24,662 nucleotides of DNA from JADHUC01 sp964617665. Its GTDB lineage: Bacteria; Planctomycetota; Planctomycetia; Pirellulales; Pirellulaceae. Below, piece by piece: positions 16,561 to 23,281 of this stretch. Location of the stretch: contig CAZUAH010000179.1 of the NCBI GenBank assembly GCA_964617665.1, forward strand, positions 1 through 24,662. The letters run 5' to 3'. A program made the translations under genes and the position numbers. The notes under the pieces were generated by a model. It was not told the DNA's origin. It saw only the letters and a list, made by a program, of their open reading frames with translations, and ran no database searches. The first letter of the stretch is position 1; each line of letters starts with the position of its first letter.

Positions 16561-16972
16561 GCAACGCTCACGAAATAACTTCCTCAACCTTCCTCGCGTC
16601 GAAGGGCACGAGATGAAGGGCGCGGTCCCGCTCCCCATCCGGCTTGTCCGGATGGCAGCGACAGGTTTTCGGCTAACCGAAACAAGGCATCGACCTCTCT
16701 GCGGCCCCCACGTGCTCGTCACGTGGGTGAAGAAGATTCGTCGGCAGTGCGGAAATGCGCATGCGAGCCTGGCAATCTGATTCACCATCCGGACGAGCCG
16801 GATGGGGTCTCTCGCGTCAGTGTCAAGTCTGGGTTGGCTGAAAATCTTGAGTTCCATCCGGGCAAGCCGCATGGAGACTGTCGCTCCATCTCGCACCATT
16901 CACCCTCGCCCCCCTTGGGAGACGGCAGCGTGAGGGGACAAGAAAATGGGGAAGTTATTTCGTGGGCGTTGC
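16561..16972. repeat. ~412-bp fold-back element (imperfect palindrome with nested hairpins)
   Basis: The ends are 25-bp terminal inverted repeats (16561-16585 and 16948-16972) that match at 23 positions; the core is CGAAATAACTTCC. Inside, the left and right halves remain alignable as inverted copies almost to the centre, which lies near the palindrome ATGCGCAT at 16755-16762. Each arm carries small hairpins with 8-nt stems and 5-nt loops: 16635-16655, 16707-16727, 16785-16805 and 16854-16874 (the last with one mismatch). Stems differ between arms but remain base-paired. It contains no gene and fills most of the gap between the cyclase and the ABC ATPase gene. A MITE-like element or a structured RNA are both possible. 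Confidence 0.85.
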
Positions 16973-16990
16973 TACCGGCTGAGCCGGTGG
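16972..16990. repeat. Small hairpin next to the fold-back element
   Basis: CTACCGG and CCGGTGG form a 7-bp stem (one T-G pair) with loop CTGAG. It starts at the last base of the fold-back element and has the same stem and 5-nt-loop design, so it may belong to the same repeat family. Its position just after the ABC ATPase stop (17095) also fits a 3' end structure. Confidence 0.5.
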
Positions 16991-17094
16991 CTGTGGTGTT
17001 AGCCCGAAAGGCATGGTGCAGAATCTCTGGTTAACGCACGGTCCTGAGTTATCGCGTTTGAATGCAGCAACACGAGCCATCCATGCGACGCGCA

Positions 17095-18264
17095 CTAACG
17101 TCCAAAGGCGACCTTTCGAAGCTGCTCATGGAAGCTGTCGCTGGCAGCCAGTGCCGCTTGAAAGCTCTCCTTTCCGAGAGAATAGAGTACGACGTCTTCG
17201 GTCGACACAATCGATGCGTTTCGCGGCTCGCCCGTGATCAATGCCTTCTCGCCAAAAAAGTCCCCCACGCCCATCTGGTCGACGACCCTGGTCTGGCGAC
17301 CCTCCGGATCAGTATCTATGTGCACGTCGACCTTTCCGCTCCCGATGATGAAGAACTTGTCGCCTTCATCTCCCTGTCGAATGATCCGGGTATCTGCAGG
17401 ATGCTCTTCCCGTACCATCCGCTCGGCAACGTTCAGCAGTTCGGCGGGACTCAACGTGGTGAAAACTTCTGACTTCTTCAGGAATTCGCAAATCTCAACA
17501 GCCTGATTGACGGTTACGTCGGACGCAATGTGCCCGTCGACCATGTTGACGATACGGCTGGCAACGTCCAGGAGCCGGCTGTCGTGGCTGACCATCAGAA
17601 TGGTGCAACCCGCCTCCACGGTTAAAGCCTTCAGCATCTCAACTACGTCGCGGCTCGCCTCCTTGTCGAGAGCCGCTGTGGGTTCGTCGGCCAGGACGAG
17701 CCGGGGACGATTGACCAGAGCCCGCGCCACTGCCACTCTTTGTCGCTCCCCACCCGACATGGCCCGAGGCTTATGATGGATACGGTGCCCCAGACCCAGC
17801 TTCTGCAAGATGTCGCAGGCGCGTTGCTTCATCTCAGCCGCGGTGCAGCTCTGCAACTCCAGGGCGACTTGCACGTTTTCGCAGGCGGACAGTGATTCGA
17901 ATAGATTGTGCAGCTGGAAAATGAACCCGATACTCCGCCGGACCTCCACGAGTGCCTTTCGGTCTAATCCTCGCAATTCACGTCCAAGCACTCGGGTGCT
18001 TCCTTCTTGCGTGGATCGTAACCCTCCGATCAACGTCAGGAGTGTGGTTTTGCCAGAGCCCGACGGCCCCGTCATGATCACCAACTCGCCGGTGCCGATC
18101 TCGAGATTGTTGTCGAACAGCACCTGCTTGCGATTCGCACCTTCACCAAAGCAGTGATTCAAGTGCCGAATCCGGACGACGGAGGCCGACGTTTCGGCAG
18201 ATGCGAACTCGCCGGCATTGGCGACCGATGAGTCGTTGTTGAGGTGAGCGGTCGAGTCGACCAT
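17095..18264 (-). CDS. DevA/MacB-type ABC ATPase fused to a C-terminal cyclic-nucleotide-binding domain
   Basis: Residues 28-250 of this 389-aa protein are a complete ABC ATPase of the DevA/LolD/MacB class: Walker A 'GPSGSGKTT' (66-74), Q-loop Gln117, signature 'MSGGERQRV' (169-177), Walker B 'LVLADEP' with Glu194, and switch His227. Residues about 260-389 are a cyclic-nucleotide-binding (CRP/PKA-type) domain with a conserved phosphate-binding cassette 'DFFGEKALITGEPRNASIV'; Glu339 and Arg348 are the usual ribose and phosphate contacts, so ligand binding looks possible. Typical DevA proteins are about 230 aa and lack this domain. The ATG overlaps the TGA of the upstream permease by one base, indicating translational coupling. 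It energises the two DevC-like permeases and is probably switched by a cyclic nucleotide. Confidence 0.93.
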   Translation of the reverse strand: MVDSTAHLNNDSSVANAGEFASAETSASVVRIRHLNHCFGEGANRKQVLFDNNLEIGTGELVIMTGPSGSGKTTLLTLIGGLRSTQEGSTRVLGRELRGLDRKALVEVRRSIGFIFQLHNLFESLSACENVQVALELQSCTAAEMKQRACDILQKLGLGHRIHHKPRAMSGGERQRVAVARALVNRPRLVLADEPTAALDKEASRDVVEMLKALTVEAGCTILMVSHDSRLLDVASRIVNMVDGHIASDVTVNQAVEICEFLKKSEVFTTLSPAELLNVAERMVREEHPADTRIIRQGDEGDKFFIIGSGKVDVHIDTDPEGRQTRVVDQMGVGDFFGEKALITGEPRNASIVSTEDVVLYSLGKESFQAALAASDSFHEQLRKVAFGR

Positions 18265-19424
18265 CAGTACACCTCCGCTGGGTCCGCGGTCATGGCTCTA
18301 CGGGCCGCGAGCACGCCCGATGCCATGCACATGAAAATGGTCAGGATCAGCACGAGGGACAAGAGAGACGGCGTCATATTCATATTCAGTCCCGAGAACT
18401 CCGCGATCGAAAAGTACATCAACCTTCCGATCACAGCGGCAGGAACAAAACCGAACAACGACAGGTAAAACGCCTGCGCCAACACGACACCCACTAGACG
18501 ACCGTTCGTATGACCAATTGCTCTGAGCGTGGCGAATTGTGCCAAATGATCCGAGATGCTTGTGAAGAGTATCTGATAGCTGATAACCACTCCGATCACA
18601 AAGGAGACCGCCGCCCCAAGGTTGAATATAACGCCCACTGGGGAGTAGGTGAGCCAGTAGCTGCGTTCCAAACGAATCAACTCCTGTTTCGTGAGCACCT
18701 TCACATCGTCCGGTAGCCCCTGTCGTACCGATCGCTGCACTTCCGCCAGTTCGTTTCCGGGTTCGACTTTCAGCAAGCCAATTTCCACTCGCTCCAATTT
18801 CGGACGTGAAACGCCCTTGTTTGCCGACAGGGACAGAAACGTCCTGTCGCTGGTGACGAGATTACCGTCGACCGCAAAATCGGTTCCCAGGCTGAACGTA
18901 CCCACTACCCGTACTTCACGGCGCGCCAATTCGCTGCGGATCCGTGGTCTGGCAGGTCCCAGTATGCGCTTGGATTTCTCATCCAACAGGACCGTGTCCG
19001 GAGTCTTCAGGTCTTGCCGATAGCGCTCAATATCTGGATTCAAGAAGACCGATTCGTCAGGATCAAAAGCCAGCACGCGAATGGGATGGGTTTCGTCATC
19101 AATCGGGTTCTTCCAAAAGGCGGCGTAGGGCTCCATGTAAAGTGGATAGGCAGATGCGATTGCGTCATGAGCCAGCGTCTGCAGCAGCCGACGTCGAGGA
19201 AAAGGATCTTTCGTATAGAGCCGATATTTCGTGGCGCTCACCAAGGCCAGGTCACAATCGAGTTGCCGAAGTAATTCAACCTGACTGTCGAGTAACGCGT
19301 TACGAAAACCGAGTTGCATCAGCATCAGCAGTACGGCAAACGCCACGCCCGAGGTCGATAGAGCCAGTCGAGTCTTGTCGTGGGTGAGATTCTTCCAGGC
19401 TAGGGGAACTCGGCGAAAATGCAT
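18264..19424 (-). CDS. DevC-type (FtsX/MacB family) ABC exporter permease, second copy
   Basis: The 386-aa product has the DevC/MacB layout: one N-terminal transmembrane segment (about residues 18-38, 'LALSTSGVAFAVLLMLMQLGF'-like), a large extracytoplasmic domain, and three C-terminal transmembrane segments (about 270-380; 'VGVIFNLGAAVSFVIGVVISYQ', 'LSLFGFVPAAVIGRLMYF', 'LLSLVLILTIFMCMASGVLA'). It begins 12 nt after the first permease; its ribosome binding site AGGAAG overlaps that gene's TAG stop. It ends on the start of the ATPase. The two permeases share order and motifs ('FATLRAIGHTNGRLVGVVLAQA' versus 'YATLKAIGFDDSQVSWLVLRQA') but are clearly divergent, suggesting a heterodimer rather than a recent duplication. 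Confidence 0.9.
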   Translation of the reverse strand: MHFRRVPLAWKNLTHDKTRLALSTSGVAFAVLLMLMQLGFRNALLDSQVELLRQLDCDLALVSATKYRLYTKDPFPRRRLLQTLAHDAIASAYPLYMEPYAAFWKNPIDDETHPIRVLAFDPDESVFLNPDIERYRQDLKTPDTVLLDEKSKRILGPARPRIRSELARREVRVVGTFSLGTDFAVDGNLVTSDRTFLSLSANKGVSRPKLERVEIGLLKVEPGNELAEVQRSVRQGLPDDVKVLTKQELIRLERSYWLTYSPVGVIFNLGAAVSFVIGVVISYQILFTSISDHLAQFATLRAIGHTNGRLVGVVLAQAFYLSLFGFVPAAVIGRLMYFSIAEFSGLNMNMTPSLLSLVLILTIFMCMASGVLAARRAMTADPAEVY

Positions 19425-19436
19425 GCCTCGAGCTTC

Positions 19437-20567
19437 CTAATAAAGATCCGCCGGATCGGCGAAGCGGACCTTGCGCTGCGCCAGCAGTCCCGATGCGATT
19501 GCCATGGCTAGCGACATGCCCAAAACAAAAAATACGCGAGTCCAGGTCATCTCGACCGGCACATATTCGGATTTGCGCAATACGTCGTAGAAAACAAGCG
19601 TGGCACCGAACCCCGGCAAGAACCCGGCAACGGACAGCAGAATCGCTTGCCGGAGTACCAGCCACGACACCTGGGAATCGTCAAAGCCAATGGCCTTCAA
19701 AGTTGCATACTCCGAGAGATTACGCATAATCTGTGTCGCCAGCGCCTGGTACATGATCACCACACCAACGATGAACGCGACAATTGCGCCGCAACCAAGG
19801 ATCAGGCCGGTCGAGGTTTGTACTATCCAGTAACGTTGTTCCTGTGCGTTCAACTCGTCGCGCGTCAGCACGTCGACGTCGTGCGGCAACAGCGCACGCA
19901 ACTTCTTCTTGGCCGTTTCCGCGTCGGCACCGCGATCGAGTTTGACCAGCCCCACACTCACGTCGTCCAACGTTGCCGAGTCGGTCAAACGCTGGAAATT
20001 CACGTCGCTGACCACGATGATCCCCAGTTCGGCGAACGCCGTGCCCAGCGGCGTCTGACCGACGATCGTCACGTCACGCCGGCCGATTTCGACGGTCGTA
20101 CCTTTCTCTTGTGGGCCATACATGGGACGGGTCTGATGGTCGACTAACACGGTGTCAGGGCGTTTGAGCAATTCCGCCTGTTGCCGAATCTCCGGGACCA
20201 GAAAAGTGGGATCATCGGGATCGAATCCGAAGATCAGCACCTCGTAGACTGCATCGGTTGCCGGAACGGACCAGCGTTCTCTGCTAACGTAGAAGGGATC
20301 CGCTCGCTCGACTTCCGGCAGGGCCAGCGCTTGATGAAGCCGGGCTTGTGGAAACGTCTTGGCCACGGTCAGGAACACATATTCACGGGAGACTATGACA
20401 AGATCGAAGTTCAAGTTGTCATAGAACAAAGTGGCGCCCTTCGAGACCGAACCAAAGAAGCCGAGCTGCAAGAAAACCAGCATCACCGCGAATGCAACTC
20501 CGGCAACGGCCAAACCGGTGCGCAGTTTGGCGTGGACAAAGTTGCGCCATGCAAACGGAGTTCTCAT
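19437..20567 (-). CDS. DevC-type (FtsX/MacB family) ABC exporter permease, first copy
   Basis: The 376-aa product has an N-terminal transmembrane segment (about residues 15-37, 'TGLAVAGVAFAVMLVFLQLGF'-like), a periplasmic domain of about 220 residues, and three C-terminal transmembrane segments ('GCGAIVAFIVGVVIMYQALA', 'AILLSVAGFLPGFGATLVFY', 'FVLGMSLAMAIASGLLAQ'). This is the DevC arrangement; in cyanobacteria DevBCA with TolC exports heterocyst glycolipids. The 'YATLKAIGFDDSQ' helix before the third segment is the region that couples to the ATPase. The start is 29 nt after the stop of the membrane-fusion gene. Substrate is unknown; lipids or hydrophobic compounds would fit the family and the FadL gene upstream. 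Confidence 0.9.
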   Translation of the reverse strand: MRTPFAWRNFVHAKLRTGLAVAGVAFAVMLVFLQLGFFGSVSKGATLFYDNLNFDLVIVSREYVFLTVAKTFPQARLHQALALPEVERADPFYVSRERWSVPATDAVYEVLIFGFDPDDPTFLVPEIRQQAELLKRPDTVLVDHQTRPMYGPQEKGTTVEIGRRDVTIVGQTPLGTAFAELGIIVVSDVNFQRLTDSATLDDVSVGLVKLDRGADAETAKKKLRALLPHDVDVLTRDELNAQEQRYWIVQTSTGLILGCGAIVAFIVGVVIMYQALATQIMRNLSEYATLKAIGFDDSQVSWLVLRQAILLSVAGFLPGFGATLVFYDVLRKSEYVPVEMTWTRVFFVLGMSLAMAIASGLLAQRKVRFADPADLY

Positions 20568-20596
20568 GAGATTCCGAAGATGGTTGCTGCCTACCT

Positions 20597-21781
20597 TCAG
20601 CGGTCCGGATCAGTATCAACACTGATCTCAATGTCGACTTGCAGGTTTGTGAACTTGGCGGCCACAGCAGACTGATCCAAACGGATACGAACCTCGATCA
20701 CGCGAGCGTCGGCGTCCGCCGCTGGGTCCACATCAAGCACATCGTTCTTGTAGATCGAAACCCCGATCTGGACCACTTGGCCTGTCAGCGGTTCCGGCAA
20801 AGCGGGGCTTGTAATCACCGCGGACTGCCCCAATCGAACCAGACGAACGTCCGTTTCGTAGACCTCCGCCACGGCGTGCATCTGGTCGGTGTCGCCCATC
20901 TGCAGGATCGGTTCGGCTGCGTGTGTTCTCTCGCCAGGCCACGTGAGGATGTTGAGAATTTGCCCGGCGATGGGAGCGCGAATAATGGTTCGGCTCAGCC
21001 GAGCCTCGGCCAGTGAAAGACTTTTTTTCAACGATGCGATTTGGATGGCAGCCAACGCCTTTTCGAGTGATGCCTGTGCTTCCTCCAACTCGGCTTTGGC
21101 CGACTGAACATCGAGGCCCAAAGCGGCTTTCAATTCCGCAAGAACGGCACGTTCGCTCGAGAGGTTCTCGACCGTACGCGTATGAAGCAGTCTTCGCTGT
21201 TCCAGTTCTTCCTCGGAAATCGTTGCCCCCAGCCGTTTCGCGCGATCAAGCTCGTCCTGGGCGTGCTCCAATTCCGCCTCGATCATCCTCACCTTAGCTT
21301 CCTGCGCGCCGATTCGCAATGGACCGAGTTGCTCGACTTGGTTCAAACGAACTTCGGCACTGCGAATGCGCGCGTTTCCCAGCTGCGACTCGGCCTGGAG
21401 CTGTCGCTCCGCTTCGTCCAATTGCGCTGCGATGTATTCCTTTTCCGCCAGCCGCTCGTCATGGCTTTCCAGGTAGGCCAACTCTTGCGCCTTTTCGACG
21501 AATTGCCCTTCAGAAACCAGTAGCCGCGACAGCCGATCGCCGACCGGCGCGGCGATATCGAGGATTTCACTTTGCGGTTCGAGACGCCCCAGGGCGCCAA
21601 CTCGACGTCCAACGGTGTCATTCGCAATGTCCGCCTCGAAATCCTGCGACACCAGAGGATCTGTGGTATCGCCACCCAAACGAAGGCTCGAAGGGATGGT
21701 GCCTGCGAACTTCGTGAAGACCAAACCACCGATGACGAAAGCAACGGCAAAAAGGCAGCTGTGAGAAATGACTAGCTTCAC
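20597..21781 (-). CDS. DevB/HlyD-type membrane-fusion (periplasmic adaptor) protein
   Basis: The start codon is GTG at 21781, preceded by GAGGTGAT on the minus strand. The 394-aa product has an N-terminal membrane anchor (about residues 8-28), a biotinyl-lipoyl half ('DIAAPVGDRLSRLLVSEGQFVEKAQ'), a long alpha-helical hairpin (about 105-265, rich in Glu, Arg and Leu) with heptad character, the second lipoyl half ('SRTIIRAPIAGQILNILTWPGE') and a beta-barrel ending with 'VDPAADADARVIEVRIRL', a pattern characteristic of DevB adaptors. It should link the two permeases to an outer-membrane channel. No TolC gene is in the window. It is the first gene of the exporter transcription unit, with a candidate promoter in the 164-bp gap upstream. 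Confidence 0.92.
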   Translation of the reverse strand: MKLVISHSCLFAVAFVIGGLVFTKFAGTIPSSLRLGGDTTDPLVSQDFEADIANDTVGRRVGALGRLEPQSEILDIAAPVGDRLSRLLVSEGQFVEKAQELAYLESHDERLAEKEYIAAQLDEAERQLQAESQLGNARIRSAEVRLNQVEQLGPLRIGAQEAKVRMIEAELEHAQDELDRAKRLGATISEEELEQRRLLHTRTVENLSSERAVLAELKAALGLDVQSAKAELEEAQASLEKALAAIQIASLKKSLSLAEARLSRTIIRAPIAGQILNILTWPGERTHAAEPILQMGDTDQMHAVAEVYETDVRLVRLGQSAVITSPALPEPLTGQVVQIGVSIYKNDVLDVDPAADADARVIEVRIRLDQSAVAAKFTNLQVDIEISVDTDPDR

Positions 21782-21787
21782 GGTGCG

Positions 21788-21795
21788 ATCACCTC
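21788..21795 (-). promoter_or_regulatory. Ribosome binding site for the GTG start of the adaptor gene
   Basis: GAGGTGAT on the minus strand, 6 nt before the GTG at 21781. It supports the use of GTG, since no ATG lies at a sensible place before the membrane anchor. Confidence 0.65.
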
Positions 21796-21890
21796 ACGGT
21801 GACAAGCGTCCCTTTACCGCCCGGACGGCGACAAGTGGATTCGTCCCGGCAGATGTGAGAGCTGCAGTTTGCGTCTCGGCAATATCACGT

Positions 21891-21920
21891 AGTGTGTCCC
21901 AAGCAACGAGCCGTTGTCAA
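21891..21920 (-). promoter_or_regulatory. Candidate sigma-70-type promoter of the ABC exporter operon
   Basis: On the minus strand a perfect -35 hexamer TTGACA (21915-21920) is followed after 18 bp by CACACT (21891-21896), which keeps the key A2 and T6 of the -10 box. It lies in the 164-bp gap between the AhpD-like stop and the adaptor start, giving a leader of roughly 100 nt. Planctomycete promoters are poorly defined, so this is tentative. Confidence 0.35.
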
Positions 21921-21945
21921 GCATTGCTGCCAGATGATACATCCG

Positions 21946-23202
21946 TCATTGGATAGATCCCGACATGAGGTTCTGGAGCGGCTCGGCATCTAATGCGGCG
22001 ATGGCGGCAAGAACCGAGACGCGAAAGACCAAATCCAGAATTTTGCCTGCGTCCAAACCCTGCTGCCGAACTTCCGTCAGGTCCGATGCAGACACGGAAT
22101 GTGGACGCGCGAAGAGCTTGTCTGCATAACGGGAAACCGCTTCGCGAATTGACGCATCTTCCGACGGCGACGGTGGTGAAACGACTCCATCCTCAGCGCC
22201 AATATCAATTGGGGCGTCTCCCGCGTCTTTCAAGCACGCCCGCGCGATCAACAGCTCGACAGTCTTGCCCAGTTGTGAACTGCCGATGATCGCGGACAGC
22301 AGACGGTGCACCATTTCTGCAAGTTTTGGATGACGCCCAAGCATTCCGCCTACCGGAGAGTTCTCCGGATACCCAATGGCGCGAAACAACGGCTGCCAAT
22401 CGATCTCGGATCGCGCATCTGTGCTCTGTTCTTCGCCTCGAAAAAACAGCAACGAACGCACGACTCTTGACATCAGTGGACGTGTGATCCGACGAACCCA
22501 TTCACCCCGACGGCACCATGACCATTCCGGAGCCAGGCCATATGCCGAAGCAATACGGTTGACGCCGTTAAACAAGAAAATGACGGCGCTGGCGTCCAGT
22601 ACCTTTTGTTCCCATTGTCCGGGCGCTCCCTCCGTGATTCCGAATGGTACATCGGGCATTTTCAGATCGGGCCGCGTCGTCCGGACGGCCCAAGCGATCA
22701 AGGCACTGTCGTCGCTCGCAAAGCCAAGCTCTTCGAGCCTCGCTTCGAAGCCTTCACTGCTGCCCGTTCGTATTGCCTCGGAGACAGATTGCGCAAGTCG
22801 CTCCGATGTCCGGGCCTTTGTTCCTGCAGACTGCAGGAAAATCAGATGCGAGTCGCTTCAGTATACGCATTGGTTCGCAGTGGAAACTGCAACAGCGATG
22901 GCTTCTCGGGTAGCTTTCGTTAGTGCCCCCGCTTGCCACACCGTCGATTGCCAAGCCTCGATCGAAGAAAGGAGGTAGGCGGGGCGTGACTGCAGCACTC
23001 GAAAGATCTTCGGGTCCCATACTGGTGTCAGGAGCCAACGAGGGATCAGACGCCCCAGCCAGGTCCGGTGAAAGGACATCAACTCGTACCAGGCGGGTGT
23101 GCCTTCAGCAGTTCTGATATCGCACGAGTCCGTGTCACTCATGAGAAGGAACGGCAATCTGTCATTTGGTCCGTCGCCGAAAGCGGATGCGGAAATCGCC
23201 AT
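21946..23202 (-). CDS. AhpD/CMD-like protein, probable selenoprotein (Sec at codon 115)
   Basis: Read through one in-frame TGA (22858-22860), this frame gives 418 aa. Residues 80-115 are the AhpD/carboxymuconolactone-decarboxylase core: 'SSIEAWQSTVWQAGALTKATREAIA', then 'VSTANQCVY' and TGA. Family members have CxxC here, so the TGA falls exactly on the second redox cysteine (Cys112-x-x-U115). Downstream the frame continues in family style ('LEELGFASDDSALIAWAVRTTRPDLKMPD', 'LDASAVIFLFNGVNRIA'); a second degenerate CMD-like half lacks cysteines. A SECIS-like hairpin follows the TGA. The downstream part has no ATG or ribosome site of its own near its beginning. The ATG at 23202 is used; 23142 is an alternative. 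AhpD-like proteins reduce or relay electrons to peroxidases. It sits 79 bp after the FadL-like gene. The alternative reading is a pseudogene from a Cys-to-stop mutation. Confidence 0.78.
22821..22839 (-). promoter_or_regulatory. Candidate bacterial SECIS element
   Basis: On the coding strand TTCCTGCA-GTC-TGCAGGAA forms a perfect 8-bp stem with a G-U-C loop. The stem starts 18 nt after the UGA codon and the loop G is the 27th base after it. This fits the published bacterial SECIS rules as I recall them (apical loop 16-37 nt from UGA, G among the first two loop bases, stem at least 4 bp), and the UGCA-GU-CUGCA apex resembles that of E. coli fdhF. It lies within the open frame. Confidence 0.7.
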
Positions 23203-23281
23203 CGATTCCGCCGTACGCCCGCGCCTTTGGCCAGGGGCTGAACGATCTTGGGCGCAAGCGTACCAAATTCATTCTACATGA

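Noticed and set aside
16561..16990. CRISPR-like array from the repeated small hairpins
   Set aside because: Units are inverted rather than directly repeated, spacing is irregular (72, 78 and 69 bp), and the sequence between them is itself part of the palindrome. No cas gene is present.
16723..17034. Small ORF inside the fold-back region
   Set aside because: It is made entirely from the palindromic repeat and has no ribosome site or family signature.
22702..23202. AhpD-like gene as a frameshifted pseudogene or two separate genes
   Set aside because: The two halves are in the same frame (the distance between them is a multiple of three), no stop other than the single TGA exists, and the downstream half has no ATG or ribosome site of its own near its start. 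A nonsense mutation remains the only serious alternative to selenocysteine.
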